64,000 nt of DNA from Pseudonocardia hydrocarbonoxydans. GTDB lineage: Bacteria; Actinomycetota; Actinomycetes; Mycobacteriales; Pseudonocardiaceae. Location: NCBI RefSeq assembly GCF_006539565.1, contig NZ_BJNG01000041.1, forward strand, positions 1 to 64,000. The letters run 5' to 3'. The notes beneath the pieces are model-generated. The model made no database searches, was not told the DNA's origin, and saw only the letters and a program-made list of their open reading frames with translations. Position numbers and translations under genes: made by a program. Positions 15,373-23,972 of this stretch are shown here, in pieces (position 1 is the first letter of the stretch; each line of letters starts with the position of its first letter).

Positions 15373-16527
15373 ATGAACTCCGACTTCGACAGCTACCGGC
15401 TCAGCGACGAGCACGAGGCCCTCCGCGACGCCGTGCGCACGCTGGCCGAGAAGGAGATCGCGCCGTACGCGGCGGAGGTCGACGAGCAGGGCCGCTACCC
15501 GGTCGAGGCCCAGGAGGCCCTGACCAAGGCGGGCTTCCACGCCATCACGATCCCCGAGCAGTTCGGCGGCGAGGGCGCCGACGAGCTCGCCGGCTGCATC
15601 GTGATCGAGGAGGTCGCCCGGGTCTGCGCGTCGTCCTCGCTGATCCCCGGCGTCAACGGGCTCGGGCTCACCCCGATCCTGCTCTCGGCCTCCGACGAGC
15701 TCAAGCAGCAGGTCTTCCCGTCGATCGCCTCCGGCGAGGCGATGATCAGCTACGCCCTCTCGGAGCGCGAGGCCGGCTCCGACGCCGCCGCGATGAAGAC
15801 CCGCGCGGTGCGCGACGGCGACGACTGGGTGCTCAACGGCACCAAGTGCTGGATCACCAACGCCGGGGTCTCCACCTGGTACACGGTCATGGCCGTCACC
15901 GACCCGGAGAAGAAGGCCAACGGCATCTCGGCGTTCGTCGTGCACAAGGACGACCCGGGCTTCGAGGTCGGCCCCAAGGAGCGCAAGCTCGGCATCAACG
16001 GCTCGCCCACCCGCGAGATCTACTTCCAGAACTGCAGGATCCCCGGCGACCGGATCATCGGCGCCGAGGGCACCGGGTTCAAGACCGCGCTGCAGACCCT
16101 CGACCACACCCGGCCCACGATCGGGGCCCAGGCCGTCGGCATCGCCCAGGGCGCGCTGGACGTCGCGATCTCCTACGTCAAGGAGCGCAAGCAGTTCGGC
16201 AAGCACCTCGCCGAGTTCCAGGGCCTGCAGTTCATGATCGCCGACATGGCCATGAAGGTGGAGTCGGCCCGCCAGCTGGTCTACGTCGCCACCTCGCGCG
16301 CCGAGCGCGGCGAGCCCGGGCTGGGCTTCATCTCCAGCGCCGCCAAGTGCCTGGCCTCCGACGTCGCCATGAGCGTGACGACCGACGCGGTGCAGCTGCT
16401 CGGCGGCGCGGGCTACACCCGGGACTTCCCGGTGGAGCGGATGATGCGCGACGCGAAGATCACCCAGATCTACGAGGGCACCAACCAGGTCCAGCGCCTG
16501 GTGATGGCCCGCGCACTGCTGCGCTGA
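15373..16527 (+). CDS. acyl-CoA dehydrogenase
   Basis: 384 aa FAD enzyme of the short/branched-chain acyl-CoA dehydrogenase type, oxidising acyl-CoA to 2-enoyl-CoA with electron transfer to ETF. Motifs include YALSEREAGSDAAAMKTRA and WITNAGVS (FAD-binding), ERKQFGKHLAEFQGLQ, LLGGAGYTRDFPVERMMRDA and IYEGTNQVQR, in which E368 is the expected catalytic base. The length and placement resemble mycobacterial FadE25, which from memory follows purE. TACGAT ends seven bases before the ATG (leaderless). The divergent TetR regulator probably controls it. Substrate chain length cannot be read. Confidence 0.92.
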   Translation: MNSDFDSYRLSDEHEALRDAVRTLAEKEIAPYAAEVDEQGRYPVEAQEALTKAGFHAITIPEQFGGEGADELAGCIVIEEVARVCASSSLIPGVNGLGLTPILLSASDELKQQVFPSIASGEAMISYALSEREAGSDAAAMKTRAVRDGDDWVLNGTKCWITNAGVSTWYTVMAVTDPEKKANGISAFVVHKDDPGFEVGPKERKLGINGSPTREIYFQNCRIPGDRIIGAEGTGFKTALQTLDHTRPTIGAQAVGIAQGALDVAISYVKERKQFGKHLAEFQGLQFMIADMAMKVESARQLVYVATSRAERGEPGLGFISSAAKCLASDVAMSVTTDAVQLLGGAGYTRDFPVERMMRDAKITQIYEGTNQVQRLVMARALLR

Positions 16528-16529
16528 CT

Positions 16530-16589
16530 GATCGCCAGAAGTGGTCGCCGGGTGTCGCGGGTGACACCCCACGACCACTTCCGGTGATC
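16530..16589. repeat. 29-bp-arm imperfect palindrome after the acyl-CoA dehydrogenase
   Basis: The arms at 16530-16558 and 16561-16589 are reverse complements except at five positions. Each includes GAAGTGGTCG and GGGTGTC. It begins two bases after the stop codon. A hairpin of this size could terminate or protect the mRNA, but there is no U-tract. Confidence 0.8.
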
Positions 16590-16660
16590 TTCCCGGCCCC
16601 TCACACCCGCCGCCCGTCGCGGTGAGCGTGGGTTGACGCGCGTGACACCTGGACCGGACC

Positions 16661-16686
16661 CGTCCGTAACGGGGTCTGCCTAGCGT
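16661..16686 (+). promoter_or_regulatory. narK promoter with element shared with nirB
   Basis: CGTCCGTAACGG (16661-16672), eight bases, then TAGCGT (16681-16686) as -10. The identical 12-mer with the same 8-base gap precedes the nirB -10. The core CCGTAACGG is palindromic. It sits where a -35 would be, as expected for an activator-dependent promoter. GlnR or NnaR are candidate binders. Confidence 0.6.
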
Positions 16687-16722
16687 CGCCGTCGACGAGG
16701 CCGACGACGGAAAGAGGACCCG

Positions 16723-18105
16723 GTGACCACCACCGACCAGGAGTTGCCCCAGGCACGATCGCCGCTGGCCGGGCGCTGGATCGACCACTGGGACCCGGAG
16801 GACACCGTGTTCTGGGAGCGCACCGGTGCGAAGATCGCGCGCCGCAACCTGTGGTTCTCGATCCTGTCCGAGCACATCGGGTTCTCGATCTGGACGATGT
16901 GGTCGGTGCTGGTGCTGTTCATGGGCCCCGAGTACGGCATCGACGCGGCGGGCAAGTTCTTCCTGGTCGCCGTGCCGACGCTGGTCGGGGCGATCCTGCG
17001 GCTGCCCTACACGTTCGCGGTGGCGCGCTTCGGCGGGCGCAACTGGACCGTCGTGTCCGCGCTGCTGCTGCTGGTCCCCACGATCCTGGCGGCGATCGTC
17101 ATGCAGCCGGGCACCCCGTACTGGGTGTTCATCGCGGTCGCGGCGGTCGGCGGGCTCGGCGGCGGCAACTTCGCCTCGTCGATGGCCAACATCAACACCT
17201 TCTACCCGGAGCGGAAGAAGGGCTGGGCGCTGGGCCTCAACGCCGGGGGCGGCAACATCGGCGTCCCGGTCATCCAGCTGATCGGCCTGCTGATCATCGC
17301 GACGGCGGGCACCGCGGCGCCGCGCGTCCTGCTCGGCGTCTACATCCCGCTGATCCTGCTCGCCGCCGTGCTGGCCGCGGTGAAGATGGACAACCTGACC
17401 TCGGTGCGCAACGACACCGGCGCCTTCCGGGAGTCGATCCAGGAGGGCCAGACCTGGGTGATGTCGTTCCTCTACATCGGCACCTTCGGCTCGTTCATCG
17501 GCTACAGCTTCGCGTTCGGGCTCGTCCTGCAGAACCAGTTCGGACGCACCCCGCTGGAGGCCGCGGCCGTCACGTTCATCGGCCCGCTGCTGGGCTCGCT
17601 GATCCGACCGGTCGGGGGCACGCTGGCCGACCGGCTCGGTGGCGCCCGCGTCACCTTCTGGAACTTCCTCGCGATGGTGGCGGCCACCGCGGTCATCATC
17701 GGGGCCTCGGCGATCGACTCGCTGGGCCTGTTCACCGCCGGTTTCGTGCTGCTGTTCGTGCTCACCGGGCTGGGCAACGGCTCGACGTACAAGATGATCC
17801 CGGCGATCTTCCGCGGGCAGGCGAGGGTGGCCGTCGCCGCGGGCGGCGACGAGGCCGCGGCGATGCTGCGGGCCCGGCGGATCTCCGGCGCGGTCATCGG
17901 CATCGCGGGCGCGGTCGGGGCGCTGGGCGGGCTGTTCATCAACCTGGCGTTCCGCCAGTCGTTCCTGACGACGCAGACCGGCGACACGGCCTACTGGTCG
18001 TTCCTTGCGTTCTACGTGGTGTGCGCCGTCGTCACCTACGTGGTGTACCTGCGGCCCGCCCCGGCCGACGCCACCGCGCCCCGGGCGGCCTACGCGGGCG
18101 TCTGA
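16723..18105 (+). CDS. narK: nitrate/nitrite transporter, MFS NNP family
   Basis: 460 aa from GTG at 16723, with AGAGGA upstream. Twelve membrane helices are expected. NNP signatures are present: GGLGGGNFASSMANINTFYP followed by ERKKGWALGLNAGGGN (helix 5 nitrate signature), and in the second half LTGLGNGSTYKMIP. An N-terminal cytosolic extension carries WIDHWDPEDTVFWERTG, typical of actinobacterial NarK2/NarK3-type proteins. It probably imports nitrate or nitrite, or exchanges them, to feed the NirBD enzyme encoded downstream. A shared promoter element suggests coregulation with nirB. Confidence 0.93.
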   Translation: MTTTDQELPQARSPLAGRWIDHWDPEDTVFWERTGAKIARRNLWFSILSEHIGFSIWTMWSVLVLFMGPEYGIDAAGKFFLVAVPTLVGAILRLPYTFAVARFGGRNWTVVSALLLLVPTILAAIVMQPGTPYWVFIAVAAVGGLGGGNFASSMANINTFYPERKKGWALGLNAGGGNIGVPVIQLIGLLIIATAGTAAPRVLLGVYIPLILLAAVLAAVKMDNLTSVRNDTGAFRESIQEGQTWVMSFLYIGTFGSFIGYSFAFGLVLQNQFGRTPLEAAAVTFIGPLLGSLIRPVGGTLADRLGGARVTFWNFLAMVAATAVIIGASAIDSLGLFTAGFVLLFVLTGLGNGSTYKMIPAIFRGQARVAVAAGGDEAAAMLRARRISGAVIGIAGAVGALGGLFINLAFRQSFLTTQTGDTAYWSFLAFYVVCAVVTYVVYLRPAPADATAPRAAYAGV

Positions 18106-18125
18106 GCGTTCACAGGAGCACATTT

Positions 18126-18176
18126 CCGGCCGGGTTCACGCAGCGTGAGAATCTCACTCTGCGTGAACCCGGCCGG
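18126..18176. repeat. 25-bp-arm near-perfect palindrome between convergent genes
   Basis: Arms beginning CCGGCCGGGTTCACGCAG pair over 25 bp with one mismatch around a single central base. It lies between the narK stop (18105) and the stop of the convergent isocitrate-lyase-like gene (18183). A bidirectional terminator is possible, though no T-tract is visible. Confidence 0.85.
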
Positions 18177-18182
18177 CGCCGT

Positions 18183-18953
18183 TCAGTTGAGCGGCCGCGT
18201 GCCCTCGGGCAGCGCCCCGCCCGCGAGGAGGTCCTTCGTCAGGTCGGCCAGGTGGGTCAGCGCGGAGCGCTGCGTCCACGGGCCGAACGAGATGCGCGCG
18301 ACGCCGAGCTCGGCCAGCCGCGCCTGCGGCAGCGAGCCGGGCACGTTGATCACGCTGACCTTCCGCTCGCCGATGCCCTCGACGAGCGCGACGACCGTCG
18401 GCTCGTCGAGCTTGCCCGGCACGAACACGCACGCCGCGCCCGCGTCGACGAACGCGCGGCCGCGCTCGATCGCGTCCGCCAGCACGTCGGCCCGGTCGCG
18501 GTCGCCCGCCTTGAGGAAGGCGTCGGTGCGGGCGTTGAGGACGAAGTCGACGCCCTCGGCCTCGCCCGCCTTCACCGCGGCGGCGACGGCGGCGACGGAG
18601 TCGGCCAGCGGCTGCATGCGGTCCTCGAGGTTGGCCCCGACGATGCCGACGCCGATCGCGCGGCGCACGGTCTCACCCGCGTCGCCGTAGCCGCTCTCCA
18701 GGTCGGCGCTCACCGGGATGTCGACGGCGGCGGCGATGCGGCCCACCATGTCGATCATCAGGTCGCGGGGGATCTGCTCCCCGTCGGGGTAGCCCAGCGT
18801 CGCGGCGATGGAGTGGCTGGCGGTGGCGAGGGCCTTGCTGCCCTGGTCGGCGACGACCCTGGCGGTGATCGCGTCCCAGACGTTGACGACGACGAGGACC
18901 TCGGGATCGGTGTGCAGGCGCCGCAGCTGGGCGGCCTTCTCGGAGAGGGTCAC
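18183..18953 (-). CDS. isocitrate lyase/PEP mutase superfamily protein
   Basis: 256 aa from GTG at 18953. The fold is recognised from LVVVNVWDAITARVVADQGSK, ATASHSIAATLGYPDG, PVSADLESGYGD (the metal-binding DxExGYG motif), VGANLEDRM, NARTDAFLKAG and a C-terminal ARISFGPW. Members cleave or rearrange C-C or C-P bonds in 2-oxo acid chemistry. The catalytic KKCGH motif of true isocitrate lyase is absent, so the reaction is unknown. TAGCCT (18966-18961) ends seven bases before the GTG, so it is probably leaderless. It is divergent from nirB, and no functional link to nitrogen metabolism is evident. Confidence 0.85.
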   Translation of the reverse strand: MTLSEKAAQLRRLHTDPEVLVVVNVWDAITARVVADQGSKALATASHSIAATLGYPDGEQIPRDLMIDMVGRIAAAVDIPVSADLESGYGDAGETVRRAIGVGIVGANLEDRMQPLADSVAAVAAAVKAGEAEGVDFVLNARTDAFLKAGDRDRADVLADAIERGRAFVDAGAACVFVPGKLDEPTVVALVEGIGERKVSVINVPGSLPQARLAELGVARISFGPWTQRSALTHLADLTKDLLAGGALPEGTRPLN

Positions 18954-19059
18954 GCTGCGCAGGCTACGTGGGACGCGCCGGGCCGCCGGTGTCGCGGCGC
19001 TCACCGCCCCCACCCGCCGATGTGCGGTGGGCGTAACCGCGGCGTCATTCGGGGCCGCA

Positions 19060-19085
19060 CGTCCGTAACGGCCGGTACCTACCGT
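19060..19085 (+). promoter_or_regulatory. nirB promoter with element shared with narK
   Basis: CGTCCGTAACGG (19060-19071), eight bases, then TACCGT (19080-19085), which ends seven bases before the nirB ATG. The arrangement is base-for-base the same as before narK. Upstream at 19033-19048, GTAAC-N6-GTCAT resembles half of a GlnR site only weakly. Confidence 0.6.
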
Positions 19086-19092
19086 CCCCGAC

Positions 19093-21603
19093 ATGAGGGA
19101 ACTCGTCGTCATCGGCAACGGGATGGTCGGGCACCGGCTCGTCCAGGCCCTGTGCGACCGCGACTCCACCGGGGCGTGGCACGTCACCGTGCTGGGGGAG
19201 GAGGCGCGGCCCGCCTACGACCGGGTCGCGCTGTCGTCCTACGTGGACGGGGTCAGTGCCGAGGACCTGACGCTGCCGGGGCTCGCCGTGGACCTGCACC
19301 TGGGCGACCCGGCCGTGGCGATCGACCGCGACGCCCGCCGCGTGACCACCGAGGGCGGACGCGTGCTGCCCTACGACGCGCTCGTGCTCGCCACCGGCTC
19401 GGTACCGTTCGTGCCGCCGGTGCCGGGGCGCGACCTGCCGGGCTGCTTCGTCTACCGCACCCTCGACGACCTCGACGCGATCAAGGCCGCCGCCGCGGAC
19501 GCCGTGGCCCGGCCCGGGCCCGGCAGGCGCTCGGCGGTCGTCGTCGGCGGGGGGCTGCTCGGGCTGGAGGCCGCGCGGGCGCTGCGCTCGCTCGGGCTCT
19601 CGCCGCAGGTCGTCGAGATCGCGCCGCGGCTGATGCCGGTGCAGGTCGACGAGGGCGGCGGGGCCCTGCTGCGGCGGCTCGTCGAGTCCCCATCGGGATC
19701 ACACGCAGGGCTCGCCGTCCGGTGCGGGGTCTCGGTCGAGGGCATCGTGCGCGACCGCGACCGGCTCGTCGCGACCCTCTCCGACGGCGTCGAGCTCGAC
19801 GCCGACGTCGTCGTCTTCTCCGCGGGCATCCGTCCCGCCGACGCCCTGGCCCGCGCGGCCGGGCTGGTGACGGGGGAGCGCGGCGGGGTGTTCGTCGACG
19901 ACCGCTGCCGGACCTCCGACGAGCACGTGTGGGCGATCGGCGAGGTGGCGGCGCTGCAGGGCCGCACCTACGGGCTGGTCGCCCCGGGCTACGCGATGGC
20001 CGAGGTCGTGGCCGACCGGCTGCTCGGCGGGCGGGCGACGATGACGCCCGCGGAGCTGGACATGTCGACCCGGCTCAAGATGCTCGGCGTCGACGTGGCC
20101 AGCTTCGGCGACGCCCAGGCCACCACCCCGGGCGCGCTGGAGGTCGTCGTCAACGACCCGGTGGCCGGGACCTACGCCAAGCTGGTGATCTCCGACGACG
20201 CGCGCACGCTGCTCGGCGGGGTGCTCGTCGGCGACGCGTCGCGCTACGCCGCGCTGCGCCCGCTCGTCGGCTCGCCGCTGCCCGCCGACCCGGTGGCGCT
20301 GATCGCGCCCGGCGGGGTCGAGCTGGGGGCCGACGCCCTGCCGGACTCCGCGCAGATCTGCTCCTGCAACGCCGTCACCAAGGGCGCGATCGGGCAGGCG
20401 ATCGCGGACGGGGCCGACACGGTGCCGGCGCTCAAGGCGTGCACGAGGGCCGGCACCAGCTGCGGGTCGTGCGTGCCGCTGCTGAAGAAGCTGCTGATCG
20501 ACTCCGGCGTGCAGGTCTCGACGGCGCTGTGCGAGCACTTCGGGCAGTCCCGGGCCGAGCTGTTCGAGATCGTGGCGGGCACGGGGATCCGGACGTTCTC
20601 CGAGCTGGTGTCGCGCTTCGGCCGGGGGCGGGGCTGCGACATCTGCAAGCCCGCCGTGGCCTCGATCCTGGCGTCGCAGGGGGCGGGCCACGTGCACGAC
20701 GGCGAGCAGGCCGCCCTGCAGGACACCAACGACCACTTCCTGGCCAACCTGCAGCGCAACGGCACCTACTCGGTGGTGCCGCGGCTGGCGGGCGGCGAGG
20801 TCACGCCCGAGGGGCTCATCGTCATCGGCGAGGTGGCCCGCGACTTCGGGCTCTACACCAAGATCACCGGGGGGCAGCGGATCGACATGTTCGGCGCCCG
20901 CGTCGAGCAGCTGCCCGCGATCTGGCGCCGCCTCGTCGACGCCGGGTTCGAGTCCGGGCACGCCTACGGCAAGTCGTTGCGCACGGTGAAGTCCTGCGTC
21001 GGGACGACCTGGTGCCGCTACGGCGTGCAGGACTCCGTGGGGCTCGCGGTGGCGCTGGAGCTGCGCTACCGGGGGCTGCGGGCGCCGCACAAGCTCAAGT
21101 CCGGGGTGTCGGGGTGCGCGCGCGAGTGCGCGGAGGCGCGCAGCAAGGACTTCGGGATCATCGCCACCGAGGAGGGCTGGAACCTCTACGTGGGCGGCAA
21201 CGGCGGGTTCACCCCGCGCCACGCCGAGCTGCTGGCGTCCGACCTCGACACCGAGACGCTGGTCCGCTACCTCGACCGCTACCTCATGTTCTACGTCCGC
21301 ACCGCCGACCGGCTGCAGCGCACCGCCCCGTGGATCGAGTCGCTCGAGGGCGGGCTCGACCACCTGCGCGCGGTCGTCGTCGAGGACTCGCTCGGCATCG
21401 GCGCCGACCTGGAGGCCGCCATGGAGGCCCACGTGGGCAGCTACGCCGACGAGTGGCGCGGGGTGCTGGAGGACGAGGAGAAGCTGAGCCGCTTCGTCAG
21501 CTTTGTCAACGCCCCCGACACGCCCGACCCGCTGGTGCGGACCCGGGAGGAACGCGGGCAGCCGGTGCCGGTCGCGCTGGGGATGCCGGGGGTGGGGGCA
21601 TGA
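19093..21603 (+). CDS. nirB: assimilatory nitrite reductase large subunit
   Basis: 836 aa, close to the usual length. It reduces nitrite to ammonia with NAD(P)H. Order of domains: FAD/NAD(P) reductase (VVIGNGMVGHRLVQAL at the start, VVVGGGLLGLEAARALRSLG near residue 150), BFD-type [2Fe-2S] domain with CSCNAVTKG and CTRAGTSCGSC, a second CDICKPAV segment, then the sirohaem/[4Fe-4S] domain with SCVGTTWCRYG and SGCARECAEARSKD supplying the cluster cysteines. The ATG lies seven bases after the -10 (leaderless). The stop overlaps nirD (ATGA). Confidence 0.96.
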   Translation: MRELVVIGNGMVGHRLVQALCDRDSTGAWHVTVLGEEARPAYDRVALSSYVDGVSAEDLTLPGLAVDLHLGDPAVAIDRDARRVTTEGGRVLPYDALVLATGSVPFVPPVPGRDLPGCFVYRTLDDLDAIKAAAADAVARPGPGRRSAVVVGGGLLGLEAARALRSLGLSPQVVEIAPRLMPVQVDEGGGALLRRLVESPSGSHAGLAVRCGVSVEGIVRDRDRLVATLSDGVELDADVVVFSAGIRPADALARAAGLVTGERGGVFVDDRCRTSDEHVWAIGEVAALQGRTYGLVAPGYAMAEVVADRLLGGRATMTPAELDMSTRLKMLGVDVASFGDAQATTPGALEVVVNDPVAGTYAKLVISDDARTLLGGVLVGDASRYAALRPLVGSPLPADPVALIAPGGVELGADALPDSAQICSCNAVTKGAIGQAIADGADTVPALKACTRAGTSCGSCVPLLKKLLIDSGVQVSTALCEHFGQSRAELFEIVAGTGIRTFSELVSRFGRGRGCDICKPAVASILASQGAGHVHDGEQAALQDTNDHFLANLQRNGTYSVVPRLAGGEVTPEGLIVIGEVARDFGLYTKITGGQRIDMFGARVEQLPAIWRRLVDAGFESGHAYGKSLRTVKSCVGTTWCRYGVQDSVGLAVALELRYRGLRAPHKLKSGVSGCARECAEARSKDFGIIATEEGWNLYVGGNGGFTPRHAELLASDLDTETLVRYLDRYLMFYVRTADRLQRTAPWIESLEGGLDHLRAVVVEDSLGIGADLEAAMEAHVGSYADEWRGVLEDEEKLSRFVSFVNAPDTPDPLVRTREERGQPVPVALGMPGVGA

Positions 21604-21947
21604 CCGCGGTGGAGACGTCCGTCCACTGGACGACGGTCTGCCCGCTCGGGCGGCTGCTGCCGGAGCGGGGGGTCGCGGCGCTGGTCGGCGACGTCCAGGT
21701 GGCGATCTTCCGGCTGCACGACGGCTCGGTGCGTGCCGTGGGCAACGTCGACCCGTTCTCCGGGGCCGCGGTGATCTCGCGCGGGATCGTCGGCGACCGG
21801 GGCGGTGTGCCGACCGTCGCGTCGCCGGTCTACAAGCAGGTGTTCGGCCTCCTCGACGGGCGGTGCCTCGACGACGCGGACGTGTCGCTGCCCACCTACC
21901 CGGTGCGGATCCGGTACGGGCACCTGGACGTCGGGCTACCGTGGTAG
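21600..21947 (+). CDS. nirD: nitrite reductase small subunit
   Basis: 115 aa Rieske-fold subunit that partners NirB. Segments WTTVCPLGRLLPERGVAALV, VAIFRLHDGSVRAVGNVDPF and GDRGGVPTVASPVYKQVF are typical. As usual for NirD, the Rieske cysteine/histidine cluster ligands are missing. The ATG overlaps the nirB stop. It ends inside the earliest possible start region of the next gene. Confidence 0.94.
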   Translation: MTAVETSVHWTTVCPLGRLLPERGVAALVGDVQVAIFRLHDGSVRAVGNVDPFSGAAVISRGIVGDRGGVPTVASPVYKQVFGLLDGRCLDDADVSLPTYPVRIRYGHLDVGLPW

Positions 21948-21952
21948 CCGCC

Positions 21953-23131
21953 GTGCCGACCACCACCGCTGCTCCGTTCGCCGACGTCCCGCCGCTGGCC
22001 GGCTTCACCGTCGGTGTCACCGCCGCGCGCCGGGCCGAGGAGCTGGGCACGATGCTGGAACGCCGCGGGGCCAGCGTGCTGCACGGGCCCGCGCTGCGGA
22101 TCGTCCCCGTCGCCGACGACACCGACCTGCAGGCCGCCACCCGCGACCTCATCGCGCACCCGCCCGACATCACCGTCGCCACCACCGGCATCGGCTACCG
22201 CGGCTGGGTCGAGGCCGCCGACGGGTGGGGGCTCGGCGAGGACCTGCTGGCCGCACTGGGGTCCGGGGTGCTGCTCGCCCGCGGCCCGAAGGCCCGCGGC
22301 GCGATCCGGGCCTCCGGGCTGGTCGACGCGTGGTCACCGCCCTCGGAGTCCTCGGCCGAGGTGCTGGAGTACCTGCTCGCGGGGCCGCTGGAGGGCAGGC
22401 GGATCGCGGTGCAGCTGCACGGCGAGCCGCTGCCCGACGTCGTCGAGGCGCTGGAGATCGCGGGCGCGTCGGTCGTCCAGGTGCCGGTGTACCGGTGGCT
22501 GCCGCCCGCCGACCTCGGCCCGCTCGACCGGCTGCTCGACGCCGTGCTCGGCGGCTCCGTCGACGCGCTCGCCTTCACCAGCGCCCCCGCCGCGGCCAGC
22601 CTGCTCGCCCGCGCCGCCGAGCGCGGCGTGCGCGACGGCCTGCTCGCCGCCCTGCGCGGGCCGGTGCTGGCGCTGTGCGTCGGGCCGGTCACCGCGGCGC
22701 CGCTGGAGGCCGTGGACGTCCCGACGGTGCAGCCGCAGCGCTCCCGCCTGGGCGCGATGGTGCGCACGCTGGAGGCCGAGATGCCCGACCGCGCCCGGCG
22801 GCTCCCCGTCGCCGGTCACCGCGTCGAGCTGCGCGGGCACGCCGTGCTCGTCGACGGGCGGCTGCGGGCGGTACCGCCCGCCGGGATGGCGCTGCTGCGC
22901 AGCCTCGCCCGCCGTCCGGGACGCGTGGTGGCCCGCGCCGACCTGCTCCGCGCGCTGCCCGGCGGCGGCGACGACGAGCACGCCGTGGAGACCGCGATGG
23001 CGCGGCTGCGGTCCGCGCTCGGCGAGCCGAAGCTGGTGCAGACCGTCGTCAAGCGGGGCTACCGGCTCGCGCTCGACCCGGCGGGCGGCACCGTGCTCGG
23101 CGGGCACTGCGTGCACGGGGACGGCGCGTGA
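21953..23131 (+). CDS. nnaR: NnaR/HemD-type regulator: uroporphyrinogen-III synthase domain fused to winged helix
   Basis: 392 aa from GTG at 21953; an in-frame GTG at 21941 overlapping the nirD stop would add four residues. Residues 1-265 resemble uroporphyrinogen-III synthase (LAGFTVGVTAARRAEELG, VATTGIGYRGWVEAADGWG, LAFTSAPAAASLLARA). Residues 285-380 form an OmpR-type winged helix (VDGRLRAVPPAGMALLRSLA, ending VQTVVKRGYRLAL). From memory, this fusion equals Rv0260c and M. smegmatis NnaR, a nitrate/nitrite-assimilation regulator that works with GlnR. Its position after nirD supports that. Whether it also makes uroporphyrinogen III for the NirB sirohaem is open. Confidence 0.85.
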   Translation: MPTTTAAPFADVPPLAGFTVGVTAARRAEELGTMLERRGASVLHGPALRIVPVADDTDLQAATRDLIAHPPDITVATTGIGYRGWVEAADGWGLGEDLLAALGSGVLLARGPKARGAIRASGLVDAWSPPSESSAEVLEYLLAGPLEGRRIAVQLHGEPLPDVVEALEIAGASVVQVPVYRWLPPADLGPLDRLLDAVLGGSVDALAFTSAPAAASLLARAAERGVRDGLLAALRGPVLALCVGPVTAAPLEAVDVPTVQPQRSRLGAMVRTLEAEMPDRARRLPVAGHRVELRGHAVLVDGRLRAVPPAGMALLRSLARRPGRVVARADLLRALPGGGDDEHAVETAMARLRSALGEPKLVQTVVKRGYRLALDPAGGTVLGGHCVHGDGA

Positions 23132-23823
23132 ACCTGCTGCTCGTCGCCCACGGCACCCGCGACCCGGCCGGGGCCGTCGTCACCGAGGAGGTGGCCGGGC
23201 GGGTCCGGCGTGCCCTCGGCGTGCGCGTCGAGCCCTGCTACGTCGACGTGCGCCGGCCGACCCCGGCCGACGCGCTCGCCACGCTGCCCGGGCCGTGCGT
23301 GGCCGTCCCGATGTTCCTGGCCGCGGGCTACCACGTGCGCGTCGACGTGCCCTCGCAGATCCGCGCCACCGGGCGGTCCGACGTGCGGATCGGCGGGACG
23401 TTCGGCCCCGATCCCGCCCTCGTCGGCGCGGCGGCCGACCGGCTGCGCACCGCGGGCCTGCGCGACGGCGACGCGGTCGTGCTCGCCGTCGCGGGGTCGA
23501 GCGACCCGTTCGCGCAGGCCGACGGCGAGCGCGCGGCCCGCAGGCTGGGGCGGTCGCTGGGCCGGCCCGTCACCCTCGCCACGATCGCCACCGGCGGACC
23601 GCGGGTGGGCGAGGCGGTCGCCGCGCTGCGCGCCGGCGGTGCCCGGCGGGTGGCGGTGGCGTCCTGGCTGCTCGCACCGGGGCTGTTCCAGCGCACGCTC
23701 GACGACTGCGGCGCCGACGTCGTCGGGGCCCCGATCGCGGCGCACGACGCCGTCGTCGAGCTGGTCGTGGACCGCTACCGGGCGGCACTGGGCCACGGGG
23801 CGGCGCGGCTGCGCACGGCGTAA
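23128..23823 (+). CDS. sirohydrochlorin chelatase, CbiX/SirB type
   Basis: 231 aa, GTG overlapping the stop of the preceding gene. The start NLLLVAHGTRDPAG carries the metal-binding histidine of the family, and VPMFLAAGYHVRVDVPSQI carries the second one at the centre. The second half holds VVLAVAGSSDPFAQAD and VAVASWLLAPGLFQRTLDD, a repeated half-domain as in the long CbiX form. It is expected to insert Fe2+ (for sirohaem) or Co2+ into sirohydrochlorin. Beside nirBD, the iron reaction that supplies NirB is the likely one. From memory, its mycobacterial counterpart is Rv0259c next to Rv0260c. Confidence 0.88.
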   Translation: MNLLLVAHGTRDPAGAVVTEEVAGRVRRALGVRVEPCYVDVRRPTPADALATLPGPCVAVPMFLAAGYHVRVDVPSQIRATGRSDVRIGGTFGPDPALVGAAADRLRTAGLRDGDAVVLAVAGSSDPFAQADGERAARRLGRSLGRPVTLATIATGGPRVGEAVAALRAGGARRVAVASWLLAPGLFQRTLDDCGADVVGAPIAAHDAVVELVVDRYRAALGHGAARLRTA

Positions 23824-23867
23824 CCCGCCCCCAACCCGCCCCGCCCGCCGCGCACGCCCCGCCCTCA

Positions 23868-23922
23868 TTGCAGTGGGGTGGCTTCACTCCAATGAGATGG
23901 CAGTAAAGCCACCCCACTGCAA
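23868..23922. repeat. palindrome, TGCAGTGGGGTGGCT family, copy 2
   Basis: A perfect 17-bp arm (TTGCAGTGGGGTGGCTT, 23868-23884) and its complement (23906-23922) surround a 21-base centre. The first 15 bases of the family, TGCAGTGGGGTGGCT, are shared with the palindrome at 2714-2766. C-rich (23830-23862) and G-rich (23924-23965) flanks could extend the hairpin. It lies between convergent genes. Confidence 0.9.
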
Positions 23923-23972
23923 CGCGGGGCGGGGCGGGCGGGCGGGGTGGGCGGGCGCGGGGTGCGGGGGCG

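Noticed and set aside
19033..19048. GlnR site upstream of nirB
   Set aside because: GTAAC-N6-GTCAT matches only one half-site of the GlnR consensus well; the 12-mer shared with narK is stronger evidence.
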